From Candidatus Saccharimonadota bacterium (GTDB lineage: Bacteria; Patescibacteriota; Saccharimonadia; Saccharimonadales; Saccharimonadaceae), in NCBI GenBank assembly GCA_017513905.1, contig JAFWMR010000012.1:1-39933 (forward strand): a DNA stretch of 39,933 nt, read 5' to 3'. Positions 7,651 through 16,600 of the stretch are shown piece by piece. The notes below the pieces were generated by a model that was given only the letters and a program-made list of their open reading frames with translations, searched no databases and was not told where the DNA came from. Position 1 is the first letter of the stretch. Every line of letters starts with the position of its first letter. Made by a program: the position numbers and the translations under genes.

Positions 7651-9730
7651 CGATGATCTCGGCTGCAACGTTGGGTGGTACTTCCTCGTAGGCGAAGAGC
7701 TCCATGGTAGAAGCTGCACGGCCTTGACTCATAGAACGAAGATCGGATGTGTAACCAAAGAGGTTAGCAAGCGGGCAGAAGGCGCGAATGACCTTGGTGC
7801 CGCCAGGGAGATCCTCCATTTCGTCGATGCGGCCACGGCGAGAGTTGATATCGCCAATGACGTCGCCCATGAAGTCTTCAGGAGTGGTGATTTCCATTTT
7901 CATGACTGGCTCAAGGAGAACCGGGTTGGCTTTCTTGATACCTTCGCGAGTAGCGAGTGAACCAGCGAGTTTGAAGGCGAGCTCAGAGGAGTCGACATCG
8001 TGGTAAGAACCATCATAGAGGGTAGCTTTGACGTCTACGACTGGATATCCAGCGATAACGCCACCGTTAAGAGTCTCTTCAATACCCTGTTGGACAGGTT
8101 TACGGTATTCTTGTGGAACAACGCCACCTTTGATCTGATCGATAAACTCGAAGCCTTTCCCTGCTTCGTTCGGCTCAAACTTTACCCAAACGTCACCGTA
8201 TTGGCCGCGGCCACCAGATTGCTTGATGTGCTTACCTTGGGCTTCGGCAGTACCACGAATAGTTTCACGGTAGGCGACTTGTGGAGCGCCTGTATTGGCT
8301 TCAACGCCATGCTCACGCTTCAAACGATCGATAATGATTTCTAGGTGAAGCTCACCCATACCGGAGATGATAGTTTGACCAGTTTCTTCGTCAGTGTGAA
8401 CGCGGAAGGTTGGGTCTTCTTCAGCGAGCTTAGAGAGCCCAATACCCATCTTCTCTTGGTCGGCTTTAGTCTTTGGTTCGACGGCGATAGAAACAGGTGG
8501 ATCTGGGAATTCGATAGATTCGAGGCGAATTGGGTGAGCTGGGTCGCAAATGGTGGTACCAGTAGTACAATCTTTAAGTCCTACGACGGCGGCGATATCG
8601 CCAGCGCCAACTGAAGTGATTTCTTCACGCTTATCAGCGAACATACGGACGATACGGCCAACACGCTCTTTGTTACCGGTGGAGGCGTTGAGGATAAAGG
8701 AACCAGTTTCGAGCTTACCAGAATAAACACGGATGAAGATGAGTTTACCGACGAATGGGTCAGTAGCGATCTTGAATGCGAGAGCACAGAGTGGCTCTTT
8801 GTCGTCGGCTTTGCGAATTTCTTCGTCGCCGGTCTTTGGTGAGTGGCCAACGGTTTGACCTTGGTCGCGGTCAAGAGGAGATGGGAGATAATCAGTAACG
8901 AGGTCTAGGACCTTTTCGACGATCACGCCACGGCCATCGCCACCGGTGACGAGATAGAAGTCACCTTCGAGGACGCGACGGCGGAGAGCAGCTTTGAGCT
9001 CTTCGGTTGTAATGGCTTCTTCGCCACCTTCGAAGAATTTCTCCATGAGTTTTTCATCGGCAGAAACAGCTTCTTCGACGAGGACGGCACGTGCGTTCTT
9101 GGCTTTTTCGACCATGTCGGCTGGAATTTCGCCAACGGTGAGCTCGTGATCAGCATAATCTTTGTAAGTGTATGCTTTCATATCAACGAGGTCGACGACG
9201 CCGCAGATGTCTTTTTCGAAGCCGATAGGAAGATGAATCGCGACAGCGTTTTTAGAAAGACGTTTATGGATGGATTCAAGAGACTTGTAAAAGTCACCGC
9301 CGATTTGGTTGATTTTGTTAACGAAGCAGATGCGAGGTACGCCGTACTTAGTGGCTTGGCGCCAGACGGTCTCGGACTGAGCCTCAACGCCCATTTTACC
9401 GTCGAAAACTACGACAGCACCATCAAGGACGCGGAGAGAGCGTTCGACCTCAGCAGTGAAATCGATGTGGCCTGGGGTATCGATAATATTGATTTTGTGG
9501 CCTTTCCAGTAGGCGGTAACAGCGGCGGAGGTGATGGTGATACCACGTTCCTTTTCCTGCTCCATCCAGTCGGTGGTAGCACCGCCGGTGTCACCCTTGA
9601 CGAGGTCAATTTTATGTTTTAGGCCAGTGCGATAAAGAATAGCTTCGCTGGTCGTGGTTTTTCCGGCGTCGATGTGGGCAATAATACCGATGTTGCGGAA
9701 CTTTGATAGGTCTTTGACTTCTTGAGCCAT
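7631..9730 (-). CDS. fusA: Elongation factor G (EF-G)
   Basis: This GTPase drives ribosomal translocation and, with RRF, ribosome recycling. The length of 699 residues is usual. The P-loop AHIDAGKT is at residues 18-25. Switch [10 protein letters not shown] follows near 80-90, and the NKxD equivalent VNKINQIG near 138-145 reads NKIN rather than NKMD, which is unusual for this motif. Domains II-V continue to the end. The start follows a Shine-Dalgarno AAAGGAAA. Promoter and leader are described separately. It is transcribed alone, apart from the usual rpsL-rpsG neighbours. Confidence 0.97.
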   Translation of the reverse strand: MAQEVKDLSKFRNIGIIAHIDAGKTTTSEAILYRTGLKHKIDLVKGDTGGATTDWMEQEKERGITITSAAVTAYWKGHKINIIDTPGHIDFTAEVERSLRVLDGAVVVFDGKMGVEAQSETVWRQATKYGVPRICFVNKINQIGGDFYKSLESIHKRLSKNAVAIHLPIGFEKDICGVVDLVDMKAYTYKDYADHELTVGEIPADMVEKAKNARAVLVEEAVSADEKLMEKFFEGGEEAITTEELKAALRRRVLEGDFYLVTGGDGRGVIVEKVLDLVTDYLPSPLDRDQGQTVGHSPKTGDEEIRKADDKEPLCALAFKIATDPFVGKLIFIRVYSGKLETGSFILNASTGNKERVGRIVRMFADKREEITSVGAGDIAAVVGLKDCTTGTTICDPAHPIRLESIEFPDPPVSIAVEPKTKADQEKMGIGLSKLAEEDPTFRVHTDEETGQTIISGMGELHLEIIIDRLKREHGVEANTGAPQVAYRETIRGTAEAQGKHIKQSGGRGQYGDVWVKFEPNEAGKGFEFIDQIKGGVVPQEYRKPVQQGIEETLNGGVIAGYPVVDVKATLYDGSYHDVDSSELAFKLAGSLATREGIKKANPVLLEPVMKMEITTPEDFMGDVIGDINSRRGRIDEMEDLPGGTKVIRAFCPLANLFGYTSDLRSMSQGRAASTMELFAYEEVPPNVAAEIIEKRNSK

Positions 9731-9781
9731 GTTTTTCCTTTATTAAATATTTTTAGACAATAAAATAAAAGTTCAGAGATA

Positions 9782-9810
9782 ATCTTAGCATATTTTTACT
9801 TCTTCGACAA
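9782..9810 (-). promoter_or_regulatory. fusA promoter
   Basis: TTGTCG (9805-9810), 17 bases, TAAGAT (9782-9787). The leader is about 45 bases and carries AAAGGAAA before the ATG. Confidence 0.65.
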
Positions 9811-9827
9811 GGGAGAATTTATGGGGT

Positions 9828-10142
9828 CTAACGACGCTTATTCTCGCGTCCTGCGGTGGTGTTAGCCGTATAGAGAGATTGCGCAGTTCTGGCGTTAGCG
9901 GCCATCAGCTTTTGAGTGAGGCTATCTAGCTTGTCGAAAGCGCGATTAGTTTCTTTTTCCCTTAATTCGGTAATACGACTCATTTCTTCAATGTTCCGTT
10001 TGAATCGTAATGTATGCTCGCCAAAGCTTCTTGCTTGATCACGAGTGGTGGTCATTTCGACAGTAGTAGGCGCTGACTCTGGGCGAACGCCAGAGTCAGG
10101 CGTATTTGGCTGGTGATTGATATGATTAAGACCCCGGATCAT
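9828..10142 (-). CDS. Small coiled-coil protein translationally coupled to pgk
   Basis: I do not recognise a family. The 104-residue protein is polar, with a disordered start (Asn, Pro and Thr-rich) and a helical region from about residue 35 to 90 rich in Glu, Arg and Lys with Leu/Met at heptad-like spacing. It has no Cys and no membrane segment. The ATG shares its A with the pgk stop (TAATG), so it is probably translated by re-initiation after pgk. No terminator is obvious after it; the fusA promoter starts 18 bases on. Confidence 0.6.
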   Translation of the reverse strand: MIRGLNHINHQPNTPDSGVRPESAPTTVEMTTTRDQARSFGEHTLRFKRNIEEMSRITELREKETNRAFDKLDSLTQKLMAANARTAQSLYTANTTAGRENKRR

Positions 10143-11215
10143 TATTTATTCTCGATAGCCTCTAGGCCTGGTAAACTATTGCCGCTTAAGAATTCGAGTG
10201 CTGCGCCACCGCCGGTACTAAGGAGCGTAAATTCGAGCGAAGGGTCCTTCTGCATAGCTTCTTCGGCAAATCCGGTGGTGTCACCACCGAGGATGATAGA
10301 TGTAATGTCTTTTGATTCGCCAAGTGTCTTAAGGAAAATGGTGGAGCTAGTTGCGAAGGTAATATCTTCTGCTTTGCCGAGCAATCCATTCCAGATAACA
10401 GTCTTACTGTTTTTGGCAGTTTCTACAAAGTGGTTAGTCGAAACTGGTCCGCAGTCGAGTTTGTTCCCTTCTGCATCTTCGTCGAAATCTTCGGCGATGT
10501 AAATATTTTCTGCGGGCTGTACGGCTCCGTCGGCGGCGATTTTCCCACCTATGCAGATAGAATCAGCTTTGTCTTTGAACGCTTCGATTAGTGGAGCCTT
10601 GTCGTCTACTTTGGCACCACCAAGCATGAGCATGAGCGGTCTCTCTGGTGATTGCATGATTTTCTCGAGTGAGGAAATTTCTTTTTCTAGTAGGAGGCCG
10701 GCATAGACTGGAAGATTTTTGGCGACGGCGGAAGTGGAGGCATGGGCGCGGTGAATTACGGCGAAGCCATCTTGGATAAACACAGTGGCAGCAGTGGAGT
10801 CAATGATTTCACGGATAAAATCTTCGCTGTTCTTCTCTTCGCCTGGATAAAAGCGGAGGTTTTCAAGTAACAAAACGCCGCCGTTTTCGAGATGTGATAC
10901 AGCATCTTCAACGTCTGGGCCAGAAACATCATCTACGAAGTTTACTGGTACGCCTGGGAGTAATTCGGCTAACTTTAAGGCGACTGGCTTTAGAGAGAGC
11001 TCTTTGACTCTTTGCCCTTCAGGACGCCCAAGGTGGGAGATGAGGATGATTTTCTTAGCGCCATGTTCTCTCAAATAATTAATAGTTGGGAGCGATGCTC
11101 GAATGCGGAAATCACTTGTGACTTTGTCATCTTGTAGCGGCACGTTATAATCCGTACGAACAAGAACGGTTTGATTTTTGACTTTGACGTCTTTGATAGT
11201 TAATTTGTTTTCCAT
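10142..11215 (-). CDS. pgk: Phosphoglycerate kinase (compact form)
   Basis: The enzyme interconverts 1,3-bisphosphoglycerate + ADP and 3-phosphoglycerate + ATP in glycolysis. Family signatures are present: VLVRTDYNVPL near the start (usual RVDFNVP), SHLGRP near residue 60, an IHRAHAS motif near 160, MLGGAKVDDK near 200, VIWNGLLG near 275 and STGGGAALEFL at the end. At 357 residues it is about 35-40 shorter than usual. The loss falls after IGGKIA (about residue 225), where most homologues have a longer segment before the nucleotide-binding loop. It lies 21 bases after pyk with its own Shine-Dalgarno (AAAGG), so one glycolytic operon is likely. Confidence 0.95.
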   Translation of the reverse strand: MENKLTIKDVKVKNQTVLVRTDYNVPLQDDKVTSDFRIRASLPTINYLREHGAKKIILISHLGRPEGQRVKELSLKPVALKLAELLPGVPVNFVDDVSGPDVEDAVSHLENGGVLLLENLRFYPGEEKNSEDFIREIIDSTAATVFIQDGFAVIHRAHASTSAVAKNLPVYAGLLLEKEISSLEKIMQSPERPLMLMLGGAKVDDKAPLIEAFKDKADSICIGGKIAADGAVQPAENIYIAEDFDEDAEGNKLDCGPVSTNHFVETAKNSKTVIWNGLLGKAEDITFATSSTIFLKTLGESKDITSIILGGDTTGFAEEAMQKDPSLEFTLLSTGGGAALEFLSGNSLPGLEAIENK

Positions 11216-11236
11216 GAACTGTACCTTTCTGGTTAT

Positions 11237-12667
11237 TTAGATGTAGCGGATTTTGATTGTATCGGTGCCGTGGTCAACGCCATGCGCGCCGGAGATGATG
11301 ACAGCTAGAAGCTCGTTCTTCCCTTCTTCTGGTTTGAGATAGCCAGAGTTTTTAAGTTCGCGGGCTAGGTCGATTCCGTAATCATCGGAATATGGACGTA
11401 CGAAAGAGGCGTTGGCGTATGTTAATGCTAGCTGTGAAGCGACGCGGGCATTGGATGTAACAGAAATGATTGGGACATTTGGACGTTCTGCGGCAAGAGC
11501 TTCAGCGGTGGCGCCTGTATGAGTTTGGCAAATGATAACATCGGCTTCAATTTTTTCGGCAAGACGTGCTACGGCGCTAGATATGGCGTCGTAAATTTTA
11601 ATGTCACTGGACGGAGCCTCGGATGGCGCAATACGAGTATGGTTCTGAGTGTAGAGGATTACTTTCTTCATAGCTTTGACTGCCTCGAGAGGGTATTTTC
11701 CATTCGCGGTTTCGTCAGAAAGCATGACGGCGTCGGCGCCTTGAATTACTGCGTTAGCAACGTCGGAGACTTCAGCGCGTGTTGGCTCAGGATTTTCTAC
11801 CATTGAACCCATCATCTGAGTAGCGACGATGCAGAGTTTACTGTGCTTGCGGCAAAGCGTAACGAGCTTGCGTTGAACAATTGGTACGACTTCAGCACCA
11901 GCCTCAACGGCCATATCGCCGCGAGCGACCATAATACCGTCGGATGCTTCGACGATGGCTTCTAGTGTTTCGTCGTTTTCGATGGCTTTCTTGGTTTCAA
12001 TCTTAGCAATGATTTGAGCAGATGAGCCGTGAGAAAGCAAGACCTGGCGTAGTTTGTCGATGTCGGCAGCTGACTGGACGAATGAAAGGGCAACATAGTC
12101 GAAGTCGCGCGAGGCGCCAAACTCAATATCGGCCATGTCCTTGTCGGTGATGATGTCGCCGCCAAAGTCGGTATCAGGCAGATTAAGACCTTTTTTACTC
12201 ATAATATAACCGTCGTTTTGAACGCGGACTTTGATGGCAGTTTTGCTAGGAATATCGATGACTTCGGTTTTGATTTTACCATCAAAGATGAAGAGTGGCT
12301 CACCTGGATGTACTTTTTCTGCAAGATTGTATTGGACTGGCAGGATTTTACCACCGTCGTGAGTATCGCAGGCATAATCAAGAATGAGCTCATCGCCAGC
12401 ATGAACGTCAAGATGGTTCCCTTTTAGCTCGCCAAGGCGGATTTTAGGGCCCTGGAGATCTTGCACGATAGCGACAGAACGGCCTTTCTTAGTGGCTGCT
12501 TTGCGAATCCATGCGATTTGTTCGTCTCGCTCTAAATAATTACCGTGAGAAAAGTTCAGGCGACAACCATTAACGCCGGCCATGATGAGGTCGGTAATAG
12601 CCTCTTCAGACATGACAGCTGGGCCAATAGTAGCCAAGATTTTGGTACGTTTGAATAGTTTGCTCAT
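11237..12667 (-). CDS. pyk: Pyruvate kinase
   Basis: The enzyme makes pyruvate and ATP from phosphoenolpyruvate and ADP. The 476 residues cover the TIM barrel and C-terminal regulatory domain. Visible motifs are TKILATIGPA (N-terminus), CRLNFSHGN (about 34-42), DLQGPKIRLGEL (about 69-80), IIAKIETKKAIEN (the active-site Lys region), MVARGDMAVE and the ATQMMGSM/PTRAEVSDVANAV region. The start lies 6 bases after an extended -10 (TGC-TACACT) with no Shine-Dalgarno, so the message is probably leaderless. It is the first gene of pyk-pgk-small ORF, and it diverges from the membrane protein at 12725 with only 57 bases between start codons. Confidence 0.96.
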   Translation of the reverse strand: MSKLFKRTKILATIGPAVMSEEAITDLIMAGVNGCRLNFSHGNYLERDEQIAWIRKAATKKGRSVAIVQDLQGPKIRLGELKGNHLDVHAGDELILDYACDTHDGGKILPVQYNLAEKVHPGEPLFIFDGKIKTEVIDIPSKTAIKVRVQNDGYIMSKKGLNLPDTDFGGDIITDKDMADIEFGASRDFDYVALSFVQSAADIDKLRQVLLSHGSSAQIIAKIETKKAIENDETLEAIVEASDGIMVARGDMAVEAGAEVVPIVQRKLVTLCRKHSKLCIVATQMMGSMVENPEPTRAEVSDVANAVIQGADAVMLSDETANGKYPLEAVKAMKKVILYTQNHTRIAPSEAPSSDIKIYDAISSAVARLAEKIEADVIICQTHTGATAEALAAERPNVPIISVTSNARVASQLALTYANASFVRPYSDDYGIDLARELKNSGYLKPEEGKNELLAVIISGAHGVDHGTDTIKIRYI

Positions 12668-12673
12668 GCTTCA

Positions 12674-12682
12674 AGTGTAGCA
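12674..12682 (-). promoter_or_regulatory. Extended -10 box of pyk, leaderless start
   Basis: TGC-TACACT ends 6 bases before the ATG of pyk. The -35 region (TATAAA at 17 bases) is weak, as expected for an extended -10 promoter. Confidence 0.55.
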
Positions 12683-12688
12683 TGTATC

Positions 12689-12718
12689 TTGTAAAATTTA
12701 TAGCTGTTATGTTAAAAT
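12689..12718 (+). promoter_or_regulatory. Promoter for the 12725 gene, leaderless start
   Basis: TTGTAA (12689-12694), 18 bases, TAAAAT (12713-12718), then 6 bases to the ATG. No Shine-Dalgarno precedes the start. It overlaps the divergent pyk promoter region. Confidence 0.6.
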
Positions 12719-12724
12719 TACAAT

Positions 12725-13222
12725 ATGAAGAAAGGTCTGTTTAAGGCGACTAAAAAACGCGACGGTTTGACTGCTAAGATGAGTGCGAATATTCGTAGGC
12801 GAAATGATCCTGTTGTCGCACGAAGGTTTGTAACTATTGGCGTGATTGTCTCGACGATAATGGTTGCAGTGTCTCTTTTTGTGACGGTATATTTTAATCC
12901 GGAGCGCGTAGCGAAACGCAAATTGGCAGAACTCGCGACGGCTTATTATGAGTCGTATTATTACGAGCGGTTTATGGAGGCAATTGACCCGGAATTGAAA
13001 GACGAGAAGATGGAAACTTATGAACGTACTGGGCTCCAGCCTGTATTATTGAGACAGCTGCTACTTTATCAAAATGGCAAGTATGCGAGTTATAAGCAAT
13101 ATTTCGAGACAGATGGATTTTCTTGTGATAAAAATACTACGAGTGCAAAGTTTTATCCGGTGTATCCATACGGAGCTAAGGATTATACGGTAGAGTATAA
13201 TCTAGCTTGTGATTTTGAATAA
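12725..13222 (+). CDS. Membrane-anchored protein, unknown function
   Basis: I do not recognise a named family. The 165 residues begin with a strongly basic tail (about 1-33, Lys/Arg-rich) followed by one transmembrane helix (about 36-57). The N-terminus is therefore probably cytoplasmic and the remaining 105 residues outside. The outer part has a Tyr-rich helix (TAYYESYYYERF) and two Cys (in SCDKN and ACDFE) that could form a disulfide. It ends in a terminator shared with the convergent zinc-ribbon gene. The start is placed at the ATG directly after the -10 box. Confidence 0.75.
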   Translation: MKKGLFKATKKRDGLTAKMSANIRRRNDPVVARRFVTIGVIVSTIMVAVSLFVTVYFNPERVAKRKLAELATAYYESYYYERFMEAIDPELKDEKMETYERTGLQPVLLRQLLLYQNGKYASYKQYFETDGFSCDKNTTSAKFYPVYPYGAKDYTVEYNLACDFE

Positions 13223-13233
13223 TATTGGTAGCT

Positions 13234-13259
13234 AAAACCCTGCTTCGTAGCAGGGTTTT
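13234..13259. terminator. Bidirectional terminator between convergent genes
   Basis: AAAACCCTGC...GCAGGGTTTT forms a 10-base stem with an A run on one side and a T run on the other. It serves the plus gene ending at 13222 and the minus gene ending at 13270. Confidence 0.88.
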
Positions 13260-13269
13260 GAGAGGGATA

Positions 13270-13479
13270 TTAGACAGAGGAGGGGACGTACCAGCGATGG
13301 CACTTTGGGCAGGACCGCATATCCTCGCCGTTGATTTTGATTGGCTCCAGTGAGCAGTTACACTTTGGGCAGTATCCGCGTTGTAGTCTGAGCTGTTCTG
13401 ATAGTCGTCTGTGTTCATTCGCAACATTGTGGGCATTTTCCATCGCTTTGAAAGCGATAAATTTTGGCGCTGGCGCCAC
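13270..13479 (-). CDS. Small zinc-ribbon protein
   Basis: This 69-residue protein has CPKC near residue 37 and another CPKC near residue 58, the four-Cys spacing of a zinc ribbon. A basic, helical N-terminus precedes it. It could bind nucleic acid or a protein partner; nothing in the sequence decides which. The start is a GTG at 13479 with AGAGGTGAG just upstream. It has its own promoter and shares a terminator with the convergent gene. Confidence 0.75.
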   Translation of the reverse strand: MAPAPKFIAFKAMENAHNVANEHRRLSEQLRLQRGYCPKCNCSLEPIKINGEDMRSCPKCHRWYVPSSV

Positions 13480-13538
13480 AATCTCACCTCTCTTCTCTTT
13501 TGAATAAAGAGCTTTAGCACTCGCTAAGCTGTCTTTCT

Positions 13539-13567
13539 ATTATAACATAAAAGTCTTTTTTAGGCAA
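13539..13567 (-). promoter_or_regulatory. Promoter of the zinc-ribbon gene
   Basis: TTGCCT (13562-13567), 17 bases, TATAAT (13539-13544). The leader of about 50 bases carries a small palindrome (AGCTTAGC-GAGT-GCTAAAGCT). Confidence 0.75.
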
Positions 13568-13642
13568 TAGCATTTTCTTGAGATATTTTAGTTCACTGGC
13601 TGTAATCAATATTGCAGTTAGATTGATTAAAGGGGTATGCTA

Positions 13643-13677
13643 AAAATGTTAGCGCCTTTATTGAGGCGCTAACATTG
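13643..13677 (-). terminator. Strong terminator after the adhesin gene
   Basis: A 12-base perfect stem (AATGTTAGCGCC with its complement, 13645-13675) is followed by TTTTTA on the minus strand. Confidence 0.88.
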
Positions 13678-13692
13678 TCTTTAATGAGGCGT

Positions 13693-16600
13693 CTATTTTT
13701 TTGTACGCTTGCTCAGGTGTATCAAACCTAGGATTATTAGGGCAACAGAAGATGATGTAAGCATGCACATTAGTAATGTGAATGAATTGAATTCGTTCGT
13801 TTCATTCATATTGAGCTTAGCCTTGCTAGACCCTGATGTGTTCGGAACTTCAGGGGCGATCTTTTCGTAATGATAGATAATTGCACGATCTTCTTCTGTG
13901 AAGGTGAGGTCGATTTCTCCGTCATCGACAATAACGTAACCTTCAATCTCTGGGATTTCATGTTCGCATTGATCTCCAACATATCCTTCTGCTTGTTCCG
14001 GCTCTTTTATCTCGTTGTCGTCTTGGTCTACATATTGGAAGGTAATTACAGCTGGAGTTCGTACGAGTGTTTGAATCGTGTCTGCTGCATCGTTATCTTT
14101 GTCGTCGAGTTCAATGGTTGCTTCGATAGTGGTGACTAATATGTCGTCTGCTCTTGCGCCTTCGAAAACTAGTTCAATTGCGTGTTCGATAGAGATATCG
14201 CCCTCGATGTAAGAGTTGTAAAGCGATTCAACTTCCCAGGTTATCGTATTGTTTTCGGCGTCATAGATCCCACCGTCTAGTTCGGAGTCATCTTCCGTGA
14301 TAGGATAAGGAATTTTAAGCGTAAGCGTTATGTTAGTGTCGCCTATATAATCAACTACGTGAGCAAAGTAGTCTATCGAATAAGAGACTGGTGAAAGTTT
14401 GTTATCTATGGTTTCTGGTCCGGTAATGGAGACTTCAGAATTAATTTGAGGATCCTTTTTTTGATAATAGTATATTACGTCAATATTCACCGCACGTACC
14501 GTACCGGTATAATTGGCTGGGCGTTCGGAGACGAGCTCGTAGTTCGCGAATTCATCTGGGATTTCTTCGAGCGGCATAGTTGTATATGTCTCGCCATATT
14601 CATACTCTTCGGTTGTGTCGTCGGCAATTGGAGTAGTTGTGTCTTTAATGTAGTAGTGAGTTGTGACGATACCAATTTTCTTCTTGTAATAATATGTGAC
14701 GGTAATATTGCCAGATACAGTTCCGGATGTTTGACCTACGATGGAATCGATTTCGTAATCAGTATCTACGTCTCCTTGTGGCGCTTCGTAATGTTGCCCC
14801 CAATATACTGTAGTGATACTATCCGGTATTAGTTGTGTCGAAGTGCCGGCTTTGTAGTAGTGAACGACTAGTCTAGCAGTTTTTTGGTTGTAAGTAAGGC
14901 TGTAAGTATTTCCCGTGAGTTGTTCTGTTTTGTTGTAATTCGTTAGATCCGGTGAAGAGAATGTATATGTCAGTTTATCTCCTGTATTAGCGTATTTTGG
15001 TAGATCGACTGTAAAATTACCATTCCCTGAAGTATTGACGCTAAAGGTTTGTTGGGTATTGTCACTCGCAGTAATTGTGATTGTTATTGTGGATGGACGA
15101 GTGCCGAATTGGTTGTTTTGGTCATTAAATGTGACATTCCCGGAATAAGTGGTCGTTTCAACATATTCGACTACGCCGATATTATAGCGAGCTTCACCAG
15201 AAGTCTGGCTTGGGGAAACTGGCGTTATACGTGCGGTTGTGTGGGCGGGCGTAGAGGTCCTATCCCCTTCCGCTTGATTATCAGTGTTGTAATTACCCGT
15301 GTTGGATACATCGCCCTTCTGAGTAAATAGATAAGTTGTACCCGCTCCGCCTAGAGGGTGTTTATTCGTGACGACCATGTAATAGCTATCTGGATTTGTG
15401 ATTAGCTCTATGATGCCGTATTGTCCATTTGTGTTGGTTTCTGTAGAACGGACGAGGCGGTCTGATGTTTTGTCGTAAAGATCTATTTTCCACCCTGCTT
15501 CTTTAAGGCTTTGTTCGCCTGAATCTTTCTTTCCGTTTTCGTTAGTATCAACGAAGATTTCACCGAAGACAGTACCATTTGTTAATTGTATAGAGACGTA
15601 GCTGCCTTTGTACCAGCCAGCAAATACGTCGTTCGACGAATTTACAAGTTGTTGGAAGAATAGAGGTCGCCAGGTGTTGATTGAGCCATCAGAGGCACTG
15701 TCTAGGCTTGTAGTCTTAAGTAGATATATAAAGTCATAAACATCTGCCCTGTCTGGTTGGTTGGCTGGTATATCTGCCGCGGTTATCTTGACGCAGTTTA
15801 CCTCTTGCCAGTCAGAATCTGTCCAGCCCGTGGTATTCACCGTGAATTTTGCGCTTTCACTATCTAATTCATTGCCATTATCTGATGGCGTGACGTTTTT
15901 GCCGTAGGCGATAACGAAGTGTTCGTCGTCTGGATTTGTAATGGCGCCGTCAAGTGTAGCAGAGAATTCAAAAGGTAGATTGTTGTAGCTTAATGAACCC
16001 CAATCTTGATCTTTTTTAGGTATTGGAGAGTAGACTGTTACGGGATTTGTGATTTCTACGCCAGAATTGTTTATCAGTGAGATTTTCATATCGGCAGCAG
16101 AGCCACTTACTGAGCCAATTGTGATTGGGTTTGAACCTTCGGTCCAAGTTAGCCAAGTGTCGGAGCTAGTGTGTTTTCCCGAGTTCTCTGTTAGTACGGA
16201 GGCTGATTGCCGAATCTGATAGTAATTTGTAGTTGCTTTTCTGATCATGCCCCCGTTTTCAACGATGCTTATTCCAAATGGATCACCAGAGGCATCATTT
16301 GACGTGATTGAGCCGTCATCTGGATCTTGGATGAACAACATGTTTGAAATGTTATTGGATTGATTCGGGGTAGTGACGCTGGTCTCAATCGAGAAGGAGA
16401 TGATTAATTGACTATAGGATAATTTGCCATCGCCTGTTATTGTGTTTGTAGATAGACTTGCCAAACCGTTTGCGACATTTCTACCGTCTAATATGTATAA
16501 TTTCGCCGTTTCTGTGTCTATTGTTGTAATTTGTCCAAAAAGACTGGTGATATCTTGATTGCCGCGTGCTGTTCCGTTTGTAACTGTTATGTTAGAAATT

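Noticed and set aside
13505-13530. Second CIRCE element upstream of the zinc-ribbon gene
   Set aside because: Only one GAGTGCTAA arm is present; the TTAGC beside it forms a short palindrome without the 9-base spacing.
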